Shown: positions 1-7,148, counted from the first letter of the stretch. The stretch: DNA of 9,912 nucleotides from Profundicola sp051011115 (GCA_051011115.1 JBPCUN010000006.1:1-9912), one strand, 5' to 3'. Notes: a model not told the origin generated them from the letters alone. A program made the numbers and translations.

Positions 1-434
1 CTTATAACCCTATCACCTAACATCATAAGGTTTTTATTTGGTGATTTTGGATTTACTCGGGTGATCAGCATGGTATCATGATGCATCACGTATTCCACGC
101 CAATACCTATGTAATATCCTTTCATCTGCCGATCCATTTCTTTAGATACATCCTTATCTAGATACACGCTGTGGGGGTCTAGATTGCTCATAATATATTT
201 AATAGTATTATCAACAAGGCTATCGGTGTTTACATGATCCACATAGTGGTTGTCTATGAGGCTCATCAGCCTTCTCATTTTTTGCTCGTTTACAGAGTAT
301 GATATGGCCACATAATCATTGTTTTCATCTATGGCAATATCGTATTTCTGTCCAGCTCTAAAGCCAATGGTGAGCAGCAAGACAACAGCCACAAAAATGC
401 CTATGGTGTTGAGAATTTTATAAAGCGATTTCAT
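1..434 (-). CDS. S41 family C-terminal processing peptidase, N-terminal part (runs off left edge)
   Basis: The frame is open from an ATG at 434-432 to the window edge, giving 144 visible residues with no stop. Residues 7-25 form a hydrophobic segment after a short Lys-containing start, so this is a signal peptide or membrane anchor that places the protein in the periplasm or inner membrane. Residues 85-93 (LDPHSVYLD) match the conserved block just before the PDZ domain in S41 (Ctp/Tsp-type) peptidases. From about residue 107 the PDZ domain begins (YYIGIGVEY, later a GDRVI end). The catalytic Ser/Lys region lies outside the window, so activity cannot be judged. Known family role: cleaving proteins near the C-terminus in the cell envelope. 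The start lies 1 nt after the dCMP deaminase stop, so the two genes are almost certainly co-transcribed. The family call is firm; the substrate is unknown. Confidence 0.88.
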   Translation of the reverse strand, partial: MKSLYKILNTIGIFVAVVLLLTIGFRAGQKYDIAIDENNDYVAISYSVNEQKMRRLMSLIDNHYVDHVNTDSLVDNTIKYIMSNLDPHSVYLDKDVSKEMDRQMKGYYIGIGVEYVMHHDTMLITRVNPKSPNKNLMMLGDRVI

Positions 435-435
435 A

Positions 436-864
436 TTATAATTCTTTCTCGTCTATTTGCTCTACTGCTATTCCAGCTTTGATCAAAAAATCTAAGCCAG
501 AACTATCGGAATATCGGTTGATGTATACGATTCTCTTGATACCGGCTTGGTAAATCAATTTACTACATTCTTTGCAAGGAGAAAGGGTTATGTATAGGGT
601 AGCGTTTTTGCAGTTATGTGTGGAGGATGCTATTTTAGAAATAGCATTGGCTTCGGCATGCAATACATACCATTTGGTGTATCCATTTTCATCTTCACAG
701 ATATTCTCAAACCCACTAGGTGTGCCGTTGTATCCGTCAGAAATTATCATGCGATCTTTTACAATAAGAGCACCCACCTTTTTACGCGTACAGTATGATA
801 ACTGAGCCCATTCTTGTGCCATCTTTAAATAGGCAATATCATATCTTCTTTGTTTGCTACTCAT
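436..864 (-). CDS. comEB: dCMP deaminase family protein (zinc-dependent)
   Basis: This is a 142-residue protein of the cytidine/deoxycytidylate deaminase fold. The zinc site is complete: His69 and Glu71 in HAEANAI (Glu71 being the proton-shuttle residue), then Cys97 and Cys100 in SPCKEC. The N-terminal half carries the family's TRKKVGALIVKD strand and the GYNGTPSG loop, which in dCMP deaminases lines the nucleotide pocket. The likely reaction is dCMP + water -> dUMP + ammonia in the cytoplasm, supplying dUMP to thymidylate synthase. The length is normal for the short bacterial form. The symbol follows the Bacillus naming; nothing here suggests a role in competence. It is the first gene of a two-gene unit with the S41 peptidase, separated from pyk upstream by a hairpin terminator. 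The exact substrate (dCMP or a related nucleotide) is inferred from family membership. Confidence 0.9.
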   Translation of the reverse strand: MSSKQRRYDIAYLKMAQEWAQLSYCTRKKVGALIVKDRMIISDGYNGTPSGFENICEDENGYTKWYVLHAEANAISKIASSTHNCKNATLYITLSPCKECSKLIYQAGIKRIVYINRYSDSSGLDFLIKAGIAVEQIDEKEL

Positions 865-960
865 CAGGATTTTTAAACAATGATTGTACCGAAATTACAA
901 AAATTATCATTGCTGTAGAAATTGAGAATTTATCTCAGCTCATTAGTATCATATAAATAT

Positions 961-1008
961 AAAAGAAAAAATTCTGGAATCGACCCCACTTGGGTGTTTC
1001 CAGAATTT
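961..1008 (-). terminator. Rho-independent terminator of the acpP-fabF-rnc-pyk cluster
   Basis: An 11-bp perfect stem pairs 969-979 with 998-1008 (core TTCTGGAA/TTCCAGAA). An inner 4-bp GC stem (ACCC 983-986 with GGGT 992-995) extends it. Read on the minus strand, the stem is followed by a T-rich run (961-970, TTTTT-C-TTTT), as expected for an intrinsic terminator about 42 nt after the pyk stop codon. It separates pyk from the deaminase/S41 unit. Confidence 0.85.
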
Positions 1009-1049
1009 CTAATATATAAATTAAATCTAACTTTAAAATAATGACATTG

Positions 1050-2495
1050 TTATATTGTTGTAAACCTCAAGGTATTAGTGATACCTTTTTCTGAGACTGG
1101 CATTGCATTTAGATTAATAATATAATCACCAGATTTTACCAATCCTTTTTCATGTAGAGCTTTATTCACCTCAACTACAGTCTCATCAGTAGATTTCTCA
1201 CTTTTATAGTAAAATGCCTCAACACCCCATAATAAGTTAAGCATTGTCATAATCCTACGGTTTGGTGTAAACACAAATACCGATGCTTTGGGTCTATGAG
1301 AAGAAATTTGAAAAGCTGTATACCCAGAGTAAGTCAATGTTACAATAGCCGAAGTTTTTGTGTGCTCAGCCATTTTAGCGGCATTAAAACAAATAACATT
1401 GGTTATATGTCTCCGTTCCTTATATTCAGAGTTTTTTGGTGGATGCGGTGGTACACTTATGTGTCTATCGTCCTCTACTGTTTTCACAATGTTTGCCATA
1501 GTTTGTATCACTTCTACAGGGTATTGCCCAACAGAAGTTTCTCCACTTAGCATTACAGCATCTGCTCCATCCATTACGGAGTTTGCAACGTCATTTACTT
1601 CGGCTCTAGATGGTGTAAGACTGTTGATCATACTTTCCATCATTTGAGTAGCAATAATCACAGGTTTTCTGTTAAACTTAGCTTTGTCTACCAGCATTTT
1701 TTGTGCTGCCGGCACTTTTTCCATTGGAATTTCAACGCCTAAATCACCTCTTGCGACCATTAAACCATCACACTCTAAAATAATTTCATCAATATGTTCT
1801 AGTGCTTCTGGCTTCTCAATCTTAGCAATAATCGGAATTTTGTAATCAGAGTTTTCCTTAATTAAATCCTGTAAGTCTTTTACATCTTGTGCATGACGTA
1901 CAAAACTTAAGGCAAACCAATCGACTTCTTGTTTCATTGCAAAAAGAGCATCCTCTATATCTTTATCAGTAAGAGCTGGTAAGGAAACGTTAGTGTTAGG
2001 TAGATTTACACCTTTTTTAGAGTTTAATGGACCACCTTGTATGACTTTGGCTTGTACCTCGTGGATTTTATCTGTGGAGATAACTTCAAGAATTAATTTA
2101 CCATCGTCAATCAGGATTTTTTCACCCACATTCACATCCCGTGCAAACATTTCATAAGTCATAAAGACTTGTTGGCTATTTCCGAGAATGTTTTCGTTCG
2201 TAAAAGTTAAAATCTCCCCATCTTTTAAGAAAGATCCTGCCTCTACATTTCCAATTCTCAATTTTGGTCCTTGTAAATCTGCAAGAATGGCGGTAGAGAT
2301 ATCTTCTTCATCATTTATCTCGCGAATCCATTTAATTTTCTCTTTAACATCATCATAATTTGCGTGGGAAAAATTAACTCTGAAAACGTTAACTCCACTC
2401 AATGCCATTTGGCGTATAATTTCTTTATCGTCGGTTGCGGGTCCTAATGTTGCAACAATTTTAGTCTTTTTAGTAAAAATTTTTCTATTTTTCAT
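1050..2495 (-). CDS. pyk: Pyruvate kinase
   Basis: This 481-residue enzyme has the normal length for a bacterial pyruvate kinase (PEP + ADP -> pyruvate + ATP, cytoplasmic, last step of glycolysis). The barrel starts with TKIVATLGPA (11-20) and the RVNFSH block with Arg39. The B domain follows from about residue 76. The active-site signature IIAKIEKPE contains catalytic Lys225 and metal ligand Glu227. MVARGDLGVE (246-255), TQMMESM (283-289) and SGETS (317-321) complete the active site, and a C-terminal domain starts near 365. Residue Lys78 in the DLQGPK block corresponds to Glu117 of rabbit muscle enzyme; Lys there is the K+-independent type. The ATG overlaps the stop of the upstream gene by 4 nt (ATGA), which indicates translational coupling. 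It is the last gene of the cluster. Allosteric behaviour cannot be read from the sequence. Confidence 0.97.
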   Translation of the reverse strand: MKNRKIFTKKTKIVATLGPATDDKEIIRQMALSGVNVFRVNFSHANYDDVKEKIKWIREINDEEDISTAILADLQGPKLRIGNVEAGSFLKDGEILTFTNENILGNSQQVFMTYEMFARDVNVGEKILIDDGKLILEVISTDKIHEVQAKVIQGGPLNSKKGVNLPNTNVSLPALTDKDIEDALFAMKQEVDWFALSFVRHAQDVKDLQDLIKENSDYKIPIIAKIEKPEALEHIDEIILECDGLMVARGDLGVEIPMEKVPAAQKMLVDKAKFNRKPVIIATQMMESMINSLTPSRAEVNDVANSVMDGADAVMLSGETSVGQYPVEVIQTMANIVKTVEDDRHISVPPHPPKNSEYKERRHITNVICFNAAKMAEHTKTSAIVTLTYSGYTAFQISSHRPKASVFVFTPNRRIMTMLNLLWGVEAFYYKSEKSTDETVVEVNKALHEKGLVKSGDYIINLNAMPVSEKGITNTLRFTTI

Positions 2496-2956
2496 AGTAA
2501 GAAATATTTTTTTTCCTTTTTTGAAATATGATTAATTGGATGTATACCGTAAATGAAATCATCCGTCGCCAAAGTTAGATTATTTATTTGACTCACATTG
2601 GTATCTTCAGGTAATTTTATTAAATACTGAAAGTTGTTTTTAACATTCAATAGCAGTCTATTTCTATACATTTCTACATCTTGAAACAAGGAATTTGTCT
2701 GCCCAGAATCAATTTTTTGGTGAGAGGTGTTTTTGATTACGTATACATAATCTTCCTCATTATGTGGATCTTCATATAAATAAGAAGAAAAACAAAAAAC
2801 TTCATTATGAAAGGTTATGTCCAAATCAGAGATGCGCTCTAACTTCCAATTGAATGCCTGATTCAGTAAGTAAATAAATTTAGTCTCGTCATGTATAGGG
2901 GTTTGAATTCCAAAAAGTAAAAACTCTTCTTCAATTTCTTCGTAAAGCGTAAGCAT
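2492..2956 (-). CDS. Divergent IPExxxVDY-family protein of unknown function
   Basis: This small acidic protein of 154 residues has no signal peptide or membrane segment. I chose the ATG at 2956-2954, which overlaps the rnc stop as TGATG. A GTG one codon upstream (2959-2957) would give 155 residues with a 4-nt overlap. The position between rnc and pyk is where Flavobacteriia usually carry the family named after its IPExxxVDY motif, and the C-terminal half (YLIKLPED, then a GIHPINHISKKEKKYFLL-like end) resembles the family's conserved 'YFLKI...LKSK.NLIF' ending. The signature itself is eroded: the aligned positions read LNV-KNN-FQY at about residues 103-111, so neither IPE nor VDY is intact. 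No function is known for the family. Overlaps on both sides (rnc and pyk) point to tight co-expression. Coding status is firm; the family assignment rests on context and weak similarity. Confidence 0.72.
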   Translation of the reverse strand: MLTLYEEIEEEFLLFGIQTPIHDETKFIYLLNQAFNWKLERISDLDITFHNEVFCFSSYLYEDPHNEEDYVYVIKNTSHQKIDSGQTNSLFQDVEMYRNRLLLNVKNNFQYLIKLPEDTNVSQINNLTLATDDFIYGIHPINHISKKEKKYFLL

Positions 2957-3693
2957 CACATTTGTTTTTGTTTAGAATAATACACTCTTCTTGCAGCATT
3001 TTCTTCTGCTTTTTTCTTTGAAGTTCCGCGACCTTTACCTGATATAACGCCATTTAATTTTACATAAGATTCAAATATGGTCGTTTCCTCTGCATTCACT
3101 TCTTTATTGGTGTGAAATGTAAGCTCAATTTTATTTTTTTGAGCCCATTCGAATAAATAACTTTTATAACTGGAAATACGATTTTCTAATTTTTTGATAT
3201 CTACATATCTATCAATAACTACTCTATGGATAAAATTCTTGGTAGTTTCAAAACCTTGATCTTCATAAACAGCTCCTACTAGTGCCTCAAAAATATCCCC
3301 TTCTATGTGTTGGCTCAAAGAGTTGTTTTTCTTTACATCTTCATCAATATAGTCAATTAGCTTGAGGTCTTTTCCAATCTCATTTAAGTGCTTTCGGCTT
3401 ACAATCTTGGATCTCATTTGTGTCAGGTATCCTTCTCTTTCTCCTGGAGCTTCATCAAATAAATATTTGGCAATTACTGCTCCCAGCATTGCATCTCCTA
3501 GAAATTCTAATCGCTCATAGTTAATTGACGCCCCATTCGCGCTTTTCTTTTGCGCACTTCTGGGCGTAAATACATACTGAAAAATTGTGGGGTTATTTGG
3601 TTTAAATTGTAAAATGTTTAATAAAGATTTTGGAACAGGTTTATATGATTCCTGTTTTTTAATTGGCAGGAATTTCAAAAATCTCTTAAACAT
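2956..3693 (-). CDS. rnc: Ribonuclease III
   Basis: This is a 245-residue double-stranded-RNA endonuclease that processes rRNA precursors and structured mRNAs in the cytoplasm. The catalytic RNase III domain spans about residues 25-165. It includes the signature NYERLEFLGDAML (58-70) with Glu60, Glu63 and Asp67, then Glu87 in EGYLTQMRSK, and Asp133 and Glu136 in GDIFEALVG. By alignment these match E. coli Glu38, Glu41, Asp45, Glu65, Asp114 and Glu117, so all catalytic and metal-binding positions are present. A C-terminal double-stranded-RNA-binding domain covers about 172-240 and ends with the GRGTSKKKAEENAA helix. About 20 extra basic residues precede the domain compared with E. coli. It starts 7 nt after the fabF stop, and its TGA overlaps the start of the next gene. 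In other bacteria rnc often sits with era; here it is tied to lipid and glycolytic genes. Confidence 0.96.
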   Translation of the reverse strand: MFKRFLKFLPIKKQESYKPVPKSLLNILQFKPNNPTIFQYVFTPRSAQKKSANGASINYERLEFLGDAMLGAVIAKYLFDEAPGEREGYLTQMRSKIVSRKHLNEIGKDLKLIDYIDEDVKKNNSLSQHIEGDIFEALVGAVYEDQGFETTKNFIHRVVIDRYVDIKKLENRISSYKSYLFEWAQKNKIELTFHTNKEVNAEETTIFESYVKLNGVISGKGRGTSKKKAEENAARRVYYSKQKQM

Positions 3694-3700
3694 TTTTTAC

Positions 3701-4945
3701 TTAATATTTTTTAAATAATACGCAAGCATTGTGACCACCAAAGCCAAAGGTATTACTCATGGCGTAGGTAATATGCTTCTCTTGCGGTTTACCAAAAGTG
3801 TAATTTAATGCTGGAACTTCTGGATCATCTTCAAAATGATTGATGGTAGGCGGTACAATTTGATTATAAATTGCCCCAACGGTAGCTATACCCTCTACTG
3901 CACCCGCTGCTCCTAGTAAATGTCCAGTCATAGATTTAGTACCATTTAACTGCATTTCCTTGGCATGTTCTCCAAAAAGTTTCAAAATTCCTTTTGGCTC
4001 TGCGATATCACCCAATGGGGTAGAAGTTGCATGCATATTAATATGGTCTACTTGGTTTGGCTCAATCTCAGCATCTTTTAAAGCATTTTCCATCACTTTA
4101 TATACACCAACACCCTCTGGGTGTGGAGCAGTCATGTGATAAGCATCGGCTGATAATCCACCGCCTACAACTTCTGCATAGATGGTAGCACCTCTTTTAA
4201 TAGCATGATCTAATTCTTCTAAGATCAAAGCGCCAGCACCTTCTCCTAATATAAATCCGTCTCTATTTTTGTCAAATGGACGTGAAGCTGTTTCAGGACT
4301 ATCATTTCTAGTAGACATGGCATGTAGAGCGTTAAATCCACCAACCCCAGATGCTGTAACTGCAGCTTCTGATCCACCACTCAATATAGCATCAGCCTTT
4401 CCTAATCGAATAAGGTTAAATGCATCAATCAATGCATTAGATGAAGACGCACAGGCAGATACGGTTGTGTAATTAGGTCCCATGAAACCATATTCCATAG
4501 AGATTAATCCAGGCGTAATATCGGCTATCATTTTTGGTATAAAGAAAGGGTTGAAGCGTGGAATACCATTTCCTGTAGCATAAGCGGTAACTTCTTCTTC
4601 AAAAGTTGTAAGCCCTCCTATACCAGATCCCCAAATAACACCAATCCTATGCTTGTCATAATCCGAATCTAGTAGTTGACTGTGAGCAACTGCTTCTCTC
4701 GCAGCAACTACGCCAATTTGTGCCACACGATCCATTTTTCTTGCCTCTTTGCGATCAAAATGGTCTAGTGGGTTAAAGTTTTTTAATTCACAAGCGAATT
4801 GAGTCTTGAATTTAGAAGCATCAAAAAGAGTAATAGGGGCTGCACCGCTTACACCATTTAGTAATGCATCCCAATACTCAGGATATGTATTTCCAATTGG
4901 TGTAAGTGCACCTATACCTGTCACTACTACTCTTTTAAGCTCCAT
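3701..4945 (-). CDS. fabF: 3-oxoacyl-[acyl-carrier-protein] synthase II
   Basis: This 414-residue condensing enzyme of type II fatty-acid synthesis joins malonyl-ACP to acyl-ACP to lengthen the chain by two carbons. The thiolase-fold active site is complete: nucleophile Cys165 in TTVSACASSSNA, His305 in NMHATSTPLGD, Lys337 in GTKSMTGH, and His342. These match E. coli FabF Cys163, His303, Lys335 and His340, which separates it from FabH (Cys-His-Asn). The C-terminal GFGGHNA glycine-rich loop (401-407) is intact. Length matches the family. It lies 12 nt downstream of acpP, its protein partner, in the standard acpP-fabF order. The leader before the ATG is entirely A and T with no Shine-Dalgarno sequence. 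The 12-nt gap is part of an A/T inverted repeat. Confidence 0.97.
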   Translation of the reverse strand: MELKRVVVTGIGALTPIGNTYPEYWDALLNGVSGAAPITLFDASKFKTQFACELKNFNPLDHFDRKEARKMDRVAQIGVVAAREAVAHSQLLDSDYDKHRIGVIWGSGIGGLTTFEEEVTAYATGNGIPRFNPFFIPKMIADITPGLISMEYGFMGPNYTTVSACASSSNALIDAFNLIRLGKADAILSGGSEAAVTASGVGGFNALHAMSTRNDSPETASRPFDKNRDGFILGEGAGALILEELDHAIKRGATIYAEVVGGGLSADAYHMTAPHPEGVGVYKVMENALKDAEIEPNQVDHINMHATSTPLGDIAEPKGILKLFGEHAKEMQLNGTKSMTGHLLGAAGAVEGIATVGAIYNQIVPPTINHFEDDPEVPALNYTFGKPQEKHITYAMSNTFGFGGHNACVLFKKY

Positions 4946-4966
4946 AATAAATAAAATTTATTTATT
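4946..4966. repeat. All-A/T inverted repeat between acpP and fabF
   Basis: Perfect 10-nt arms (4946-4955 AATAAATAAA and 4957-4966 TTTATTTATT) flank a single central base at 4956. It spans the acpP stop codon and ends one base from the fabF start codon. As RNA it could form about 9 A-U pairs, which would be weak. The repeat is plain in the sequence; any role is inferred. It may simply reflect the low-complexity A/T leader. Confidence 0.5.
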
Positions 4967-5194
4967 TACTTCTTCAATGTAATTTATTGCTTGACCTACA
5001 GTAGAAATTTTCTCTGCTTGATCATCTGGAATTTGAATATCAAATTCTTTTTCGAATTCCATGATAAGCTCTACAGTATCTAATGAATCAGCACCTAAAT
5101 CATTAGTGAAGCTAGCGTCGTTTGTTACTTCGCTTTCTTCTACTCCTAACTTATCTACAATAATTGCTTTTACTCTTGATGTAATGTCAGACAT
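4958..5194 (-). CDS. acpP: Acyl carrier protein
   Basis: This is a 78-residue, strongly acidic carrier protein of the expected size. The DSL motif with Ser37 (GADSLDTVEL) is the attachment site for 4'-phosphopantetheine, on which fatty acyl chains are built and handed to FabF and other Fab enzymes. Helix II after the DSL is rich in Glu and hydrophobic residues, as needed for docking to the enzymes. It is the first gene of the five-gene minus-strand cluster, with a good Bacteroidota-type promoter directly upstream and an A-rich leader of roughly 20 nt. The ATG at 5194-5192 is the only sensible start. Confidence 0.97.
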   Translation of the reverse strand: MSDITSRVKAIIVDKLGVEESEVTNDASFTNDLGADSLDTVELIMEFEKEFDIQIPDDQAEKISTVGQAINYIEEVNK

Positions 5195-5397
5195 AATTTT
5201 ACTTTTTTATTTAATAAGGCAAAAATAAGAAACTTTATTGATAAGTCAATTTAATTTAAAATGCAAGAATAGGATTTTTATCTAAATTGCTAAAATATAG
5301 AAGTATAAAATTAATATTTTTTTAAAAAGTATGTTTAATATCACTTTTTTATTACTTGATAACTTTCTATTTTTACAGAACTAAAAACTTAGAGTAA
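5195..5397. other. Divergent intergenic region between acpP and pckA
   Basis: These 203 bp are very AT-rich and separate two divergently transcribed units. The acpP-proximal part holds a good promoter. On the pckA side I see only poor -7 candidates: TAACTTTC at 5360-5367 and TATTTTTA at 5368-5375, each one base off TAnnTTTG and lacking a convincing -33 TTG. No clear operator palindrome, riboswitch or small gene is visible. Confidence 0.6.
5220..5250 (-). promoter_or_regulatory. Bacteroidota sigma-ABfr-type promoter for acpP
   Basis: On the minus strand, TATTTTTG (5227-5220) is an exact match to the -7 consensus TAnnTTTG of the Bacteroidota primary sigma factor. An ATTGAC (5250-5245) supplies the -33 TTG element, 19 nt upstream of the -7 box, which is within the usual spacing. 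The predicted transcript start is around 5213, giving a short, A-rich leader before the acpP ATG at 5194. Confidence 0.72.
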
Positions 5398-7008
5398 ATG
5401 GAAAACATTAAGAAAGCACTAGAAACTTATGGCATTCACAATGTGAAGGAAGTTATTTATAATCCTTCTTATGAGCAATTATTTAAAGAAGAAATGAATG
5501 TTGATTCAGAAGGGTTTGAAAGGGCACAGCTTACAGAGCTAGGTGCAGTAAATGTGATGACCGGTAAGTTTACTGGGCGATCTCCTAAGGATAAGTATAT
5601 CGTAGAGGACGACGTTACCAGAGATACCATATGGTGGACTTCTCCTAAAGCTCCAAATGATAACAAACCATTAAGCAAAGAAGCTTGGGATCATTTAAAG
5701 AAAATATCTACGCAAGAGCTTTCTGATAAAAAACTATATGTAGTAGATGGTTTTTGTGGTGCTAATGAAGATACAAGGTTAAAAGTGAGATTTGTGATGG
5801 AGGTTGCATGGCAAGCACACTTTGTTACTAATATGTTTATAAGACCTACCAAAGAAGAATTAGAAAACTTTGGTGAGCCTGATTTTGTTGTTATTAATGC
5901 TTCTAAAACTACGAATAAGGATTATGAGAAATACGGAATGAACTCAGAAGTTTATACTGTATTCAACCTTACAGAGAAAATGCAAGTAATTGGTGGTACT
6001 TGGTATGGTGGTGAGATGAAAAAAGGTATGTTCGCTATGATGAACTATTACCTTCCATTAAAAGGAATGGCTGCTATGCACTGTTCTGCGAACGTAGGAA
6101 AAGATGGAGACACTGCTATTTTCTTTGGCCTATCGGGAACTGGTAAAACTACCTTATCTACAGATCCAAAACGTGCCTTGATTGGTGACGATGAGCATGG
6201 TTGGGATGATGATGGTGTATTTAATTTTGAAGGTGGTTGTTATGCAAAAACCATTGATTTAGATCCAGAAAAAGAGCCAGAAATCTATCAAGCTATCAAG
6301 CGTGATGCATTGTTAGAGAATGTTGCAGTAGATGCTGATGGGAATGTAGACTTCTCTGATACTTCTGCTACTCAAAACACACGTGTTTCATATCCAATTT
6401 ATCATATAGAAAATATCGTAAAACCTGTTTCTAAAGCTGGACCTGCGAAAAAGGTAATTTTCTTAACAGCTGATGCTTTTGGTGTGATGCCTCCAGTTTC
6501 TAAATTGACTCCAGAGCAAACTAAATATCACTTCTTATCTGGATTTACAGCTAAATTAGCTGGTACAGAGCGTGGTGTAGATACCCCAACGCCTACTTTT
6601 TCTGCTTGTTTTGGAGAAGCTTTTCTTTCTTTACACCCAACTAAATACGGGGAAGAGTTAGTGAAGAAAATGGAAGCCAATGGAGCTACTGCCTATTTAG
6701 TGAATACTGGATGGAATGGTACTGGTAAGAGAATTTCTATCAAAGATACGCGTGCAATTATTGATGCTATTTTAGATGGATCTATAGAGAAAGCGGAAAC
6801 TAAACAAATTCCAATTTTTAACTTCGAAGTTCCGACCTCATTACCAAATGTAGATAGCGGCATTTTAGATCCTAGAGATACGTATGAAGATGCTTCTGTT
6901 TGGGAAGAAAGAGCTAAAGATTTAGCGGCTAGATTTATCAAAAACTTTGAGAAATATACTGATAATGAGGAAGGTAAAAGCCTAGTTGCTGCTGGGCCTC
7001 AAATTTAA
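5398..7008 (+). CDS. pckA: Phosphoenolpyruvate carboxykinase (ATP)
   Basis: This 536-residue enzyme catalyses oxaloacetate + ATP -> PEP + CO2 + ADP, the entry to gluconeogenesis, or the reverse CO2-fixing reaction in fermenting cells. Its length is close to the 540 residues of E. coli PckA. Visible active-site elements: Arg61 in TGRSPKDK (substrate), Tyr203 and Lys209 in TWYGGEMKKG, metal ligand His228 in MHCSAN, P-loop GLSGTGKTT (244-252) with Lys250, and the metal-binding block GDDEHGWDDDG (263-273) with Asp265. Each is offset four from its E. coli counterpart. NTRVSYPI near 327-334 supplies the conserved Arg. The P-loop shows it is the ATP-dependent, not the GTP-dependent, family. It is monocistronic: divergent from acpP upstream, with a strong terminator 28 nt after its stop. 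An AGAG at 5391-5394 lies close to the ATG but is a weak ribosome-binding site. Confidence 0.97.
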   Translation: MENIKKALETYGIHNVKEVIYNPSYEQLFKEEMNVDSEGFERAQLTELGAVNVMTGKFTGRSPKDKYIVEDDVTRDTIWWTSPKAPNDNKPLSKEAWDHLKKISTQELSDKKLYVVDGFCGANEDTRLKVRFVMEVAWQAHFVTNMFIRPTKEELENFGEPDFVVINASKTTNKDYEKYGMNSEVYTVFNLTEKMQVIGGTWYGGEMKKGMFAMMNYYLPLKGMAAMHCSANVGKDGDTAIFFGLSGTGKTTLSTDPKRALIGDDEHGWDDDGVFNFEGGCYAKTIDLDPEKEPEIYQAIKRDALLENVAVDADGNVDFSDTSATQNTRVSYPIYHIENIVKPVSKAGPAKKVIFLTADAFGVMPPVSKLTPEQTKYHFLSGFTAKLAGTERGVDTPTPTFSACFGEAFLSLHPTKYGEELVKKMEANGATAYLVNTGWNGTGKRISIKDTRAIIDAILDGSIEKAETKQIPIFNFEVPTSLPNVDSGILDPRDTYEDASVWEERAKDLAARFIKNFEKYTDNEEGKSLVAAGPQI

Positions 7009-7036
7009 ATTTAGATAGTAATATTTAATTAAAGTC

Positions 7037-7072
7037 AAAATCAGCTTAGAAGAAATTCTAGGCTGATTTTTT
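7037..7072 (+). terminator. Rho-independent terminator of pckA
   Basis: A 15-bp stem (7037-7051 with 7056-7070, one T-G wobble at 7046/7061) closes on a GAAA tetraloop at 7052-7055. The core is ATCAGC/GCTGAT. The descending arm ends in a run of six T (7067-7072). A leading A run (7037-7040) could let it work in both directions, although no minus-strand gene lies to its right before atpC. Confidence 0.9.
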
Positions 7073-7148
7073 ATGTCATAATATTTAGCACTAGCCAAAT
7101 AGTCAGACCTAATCAATATCTGCACAGTTTTTGTTAATATAAAATTCT

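Noticed and set aside
616..805. Plus-strand open frames opposite the dCMP deaminase gene
   Set aside because: The minus-strand frame holds an intact zinc site; the opposite frames show no motif or plausible start signal.
890..897. Possible -7 box for the deaminase/S41 unit (TAATTTCG, minus strand)
   Set aside because: One mismatch to TAnnTTTG and no TTG at the right distance upstream. Too weak to call, although some promoter must lie in 865-960.
1296..1647. Open frames antisense to pyk
   Set aside because: They lie opposite a clearly conserved enzyme, have no family features and no promoter, and overlap each other in different frames.
2957..2959. GTG at 2959 as the start of the gene between rnc and pyk
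   Set aside because: The next codon is ATG, overlapping the rnc stop as TGATG. ATG is the more likely start, and the choice changes only one residue.
5360..5375. Possible -7 boxes for pckA (TAACTTTC, TATTTTTA)
   Set aside because: Each has one mismatch and no supporting -33 TTG; chance matches are common in such A/T-rich DNA.
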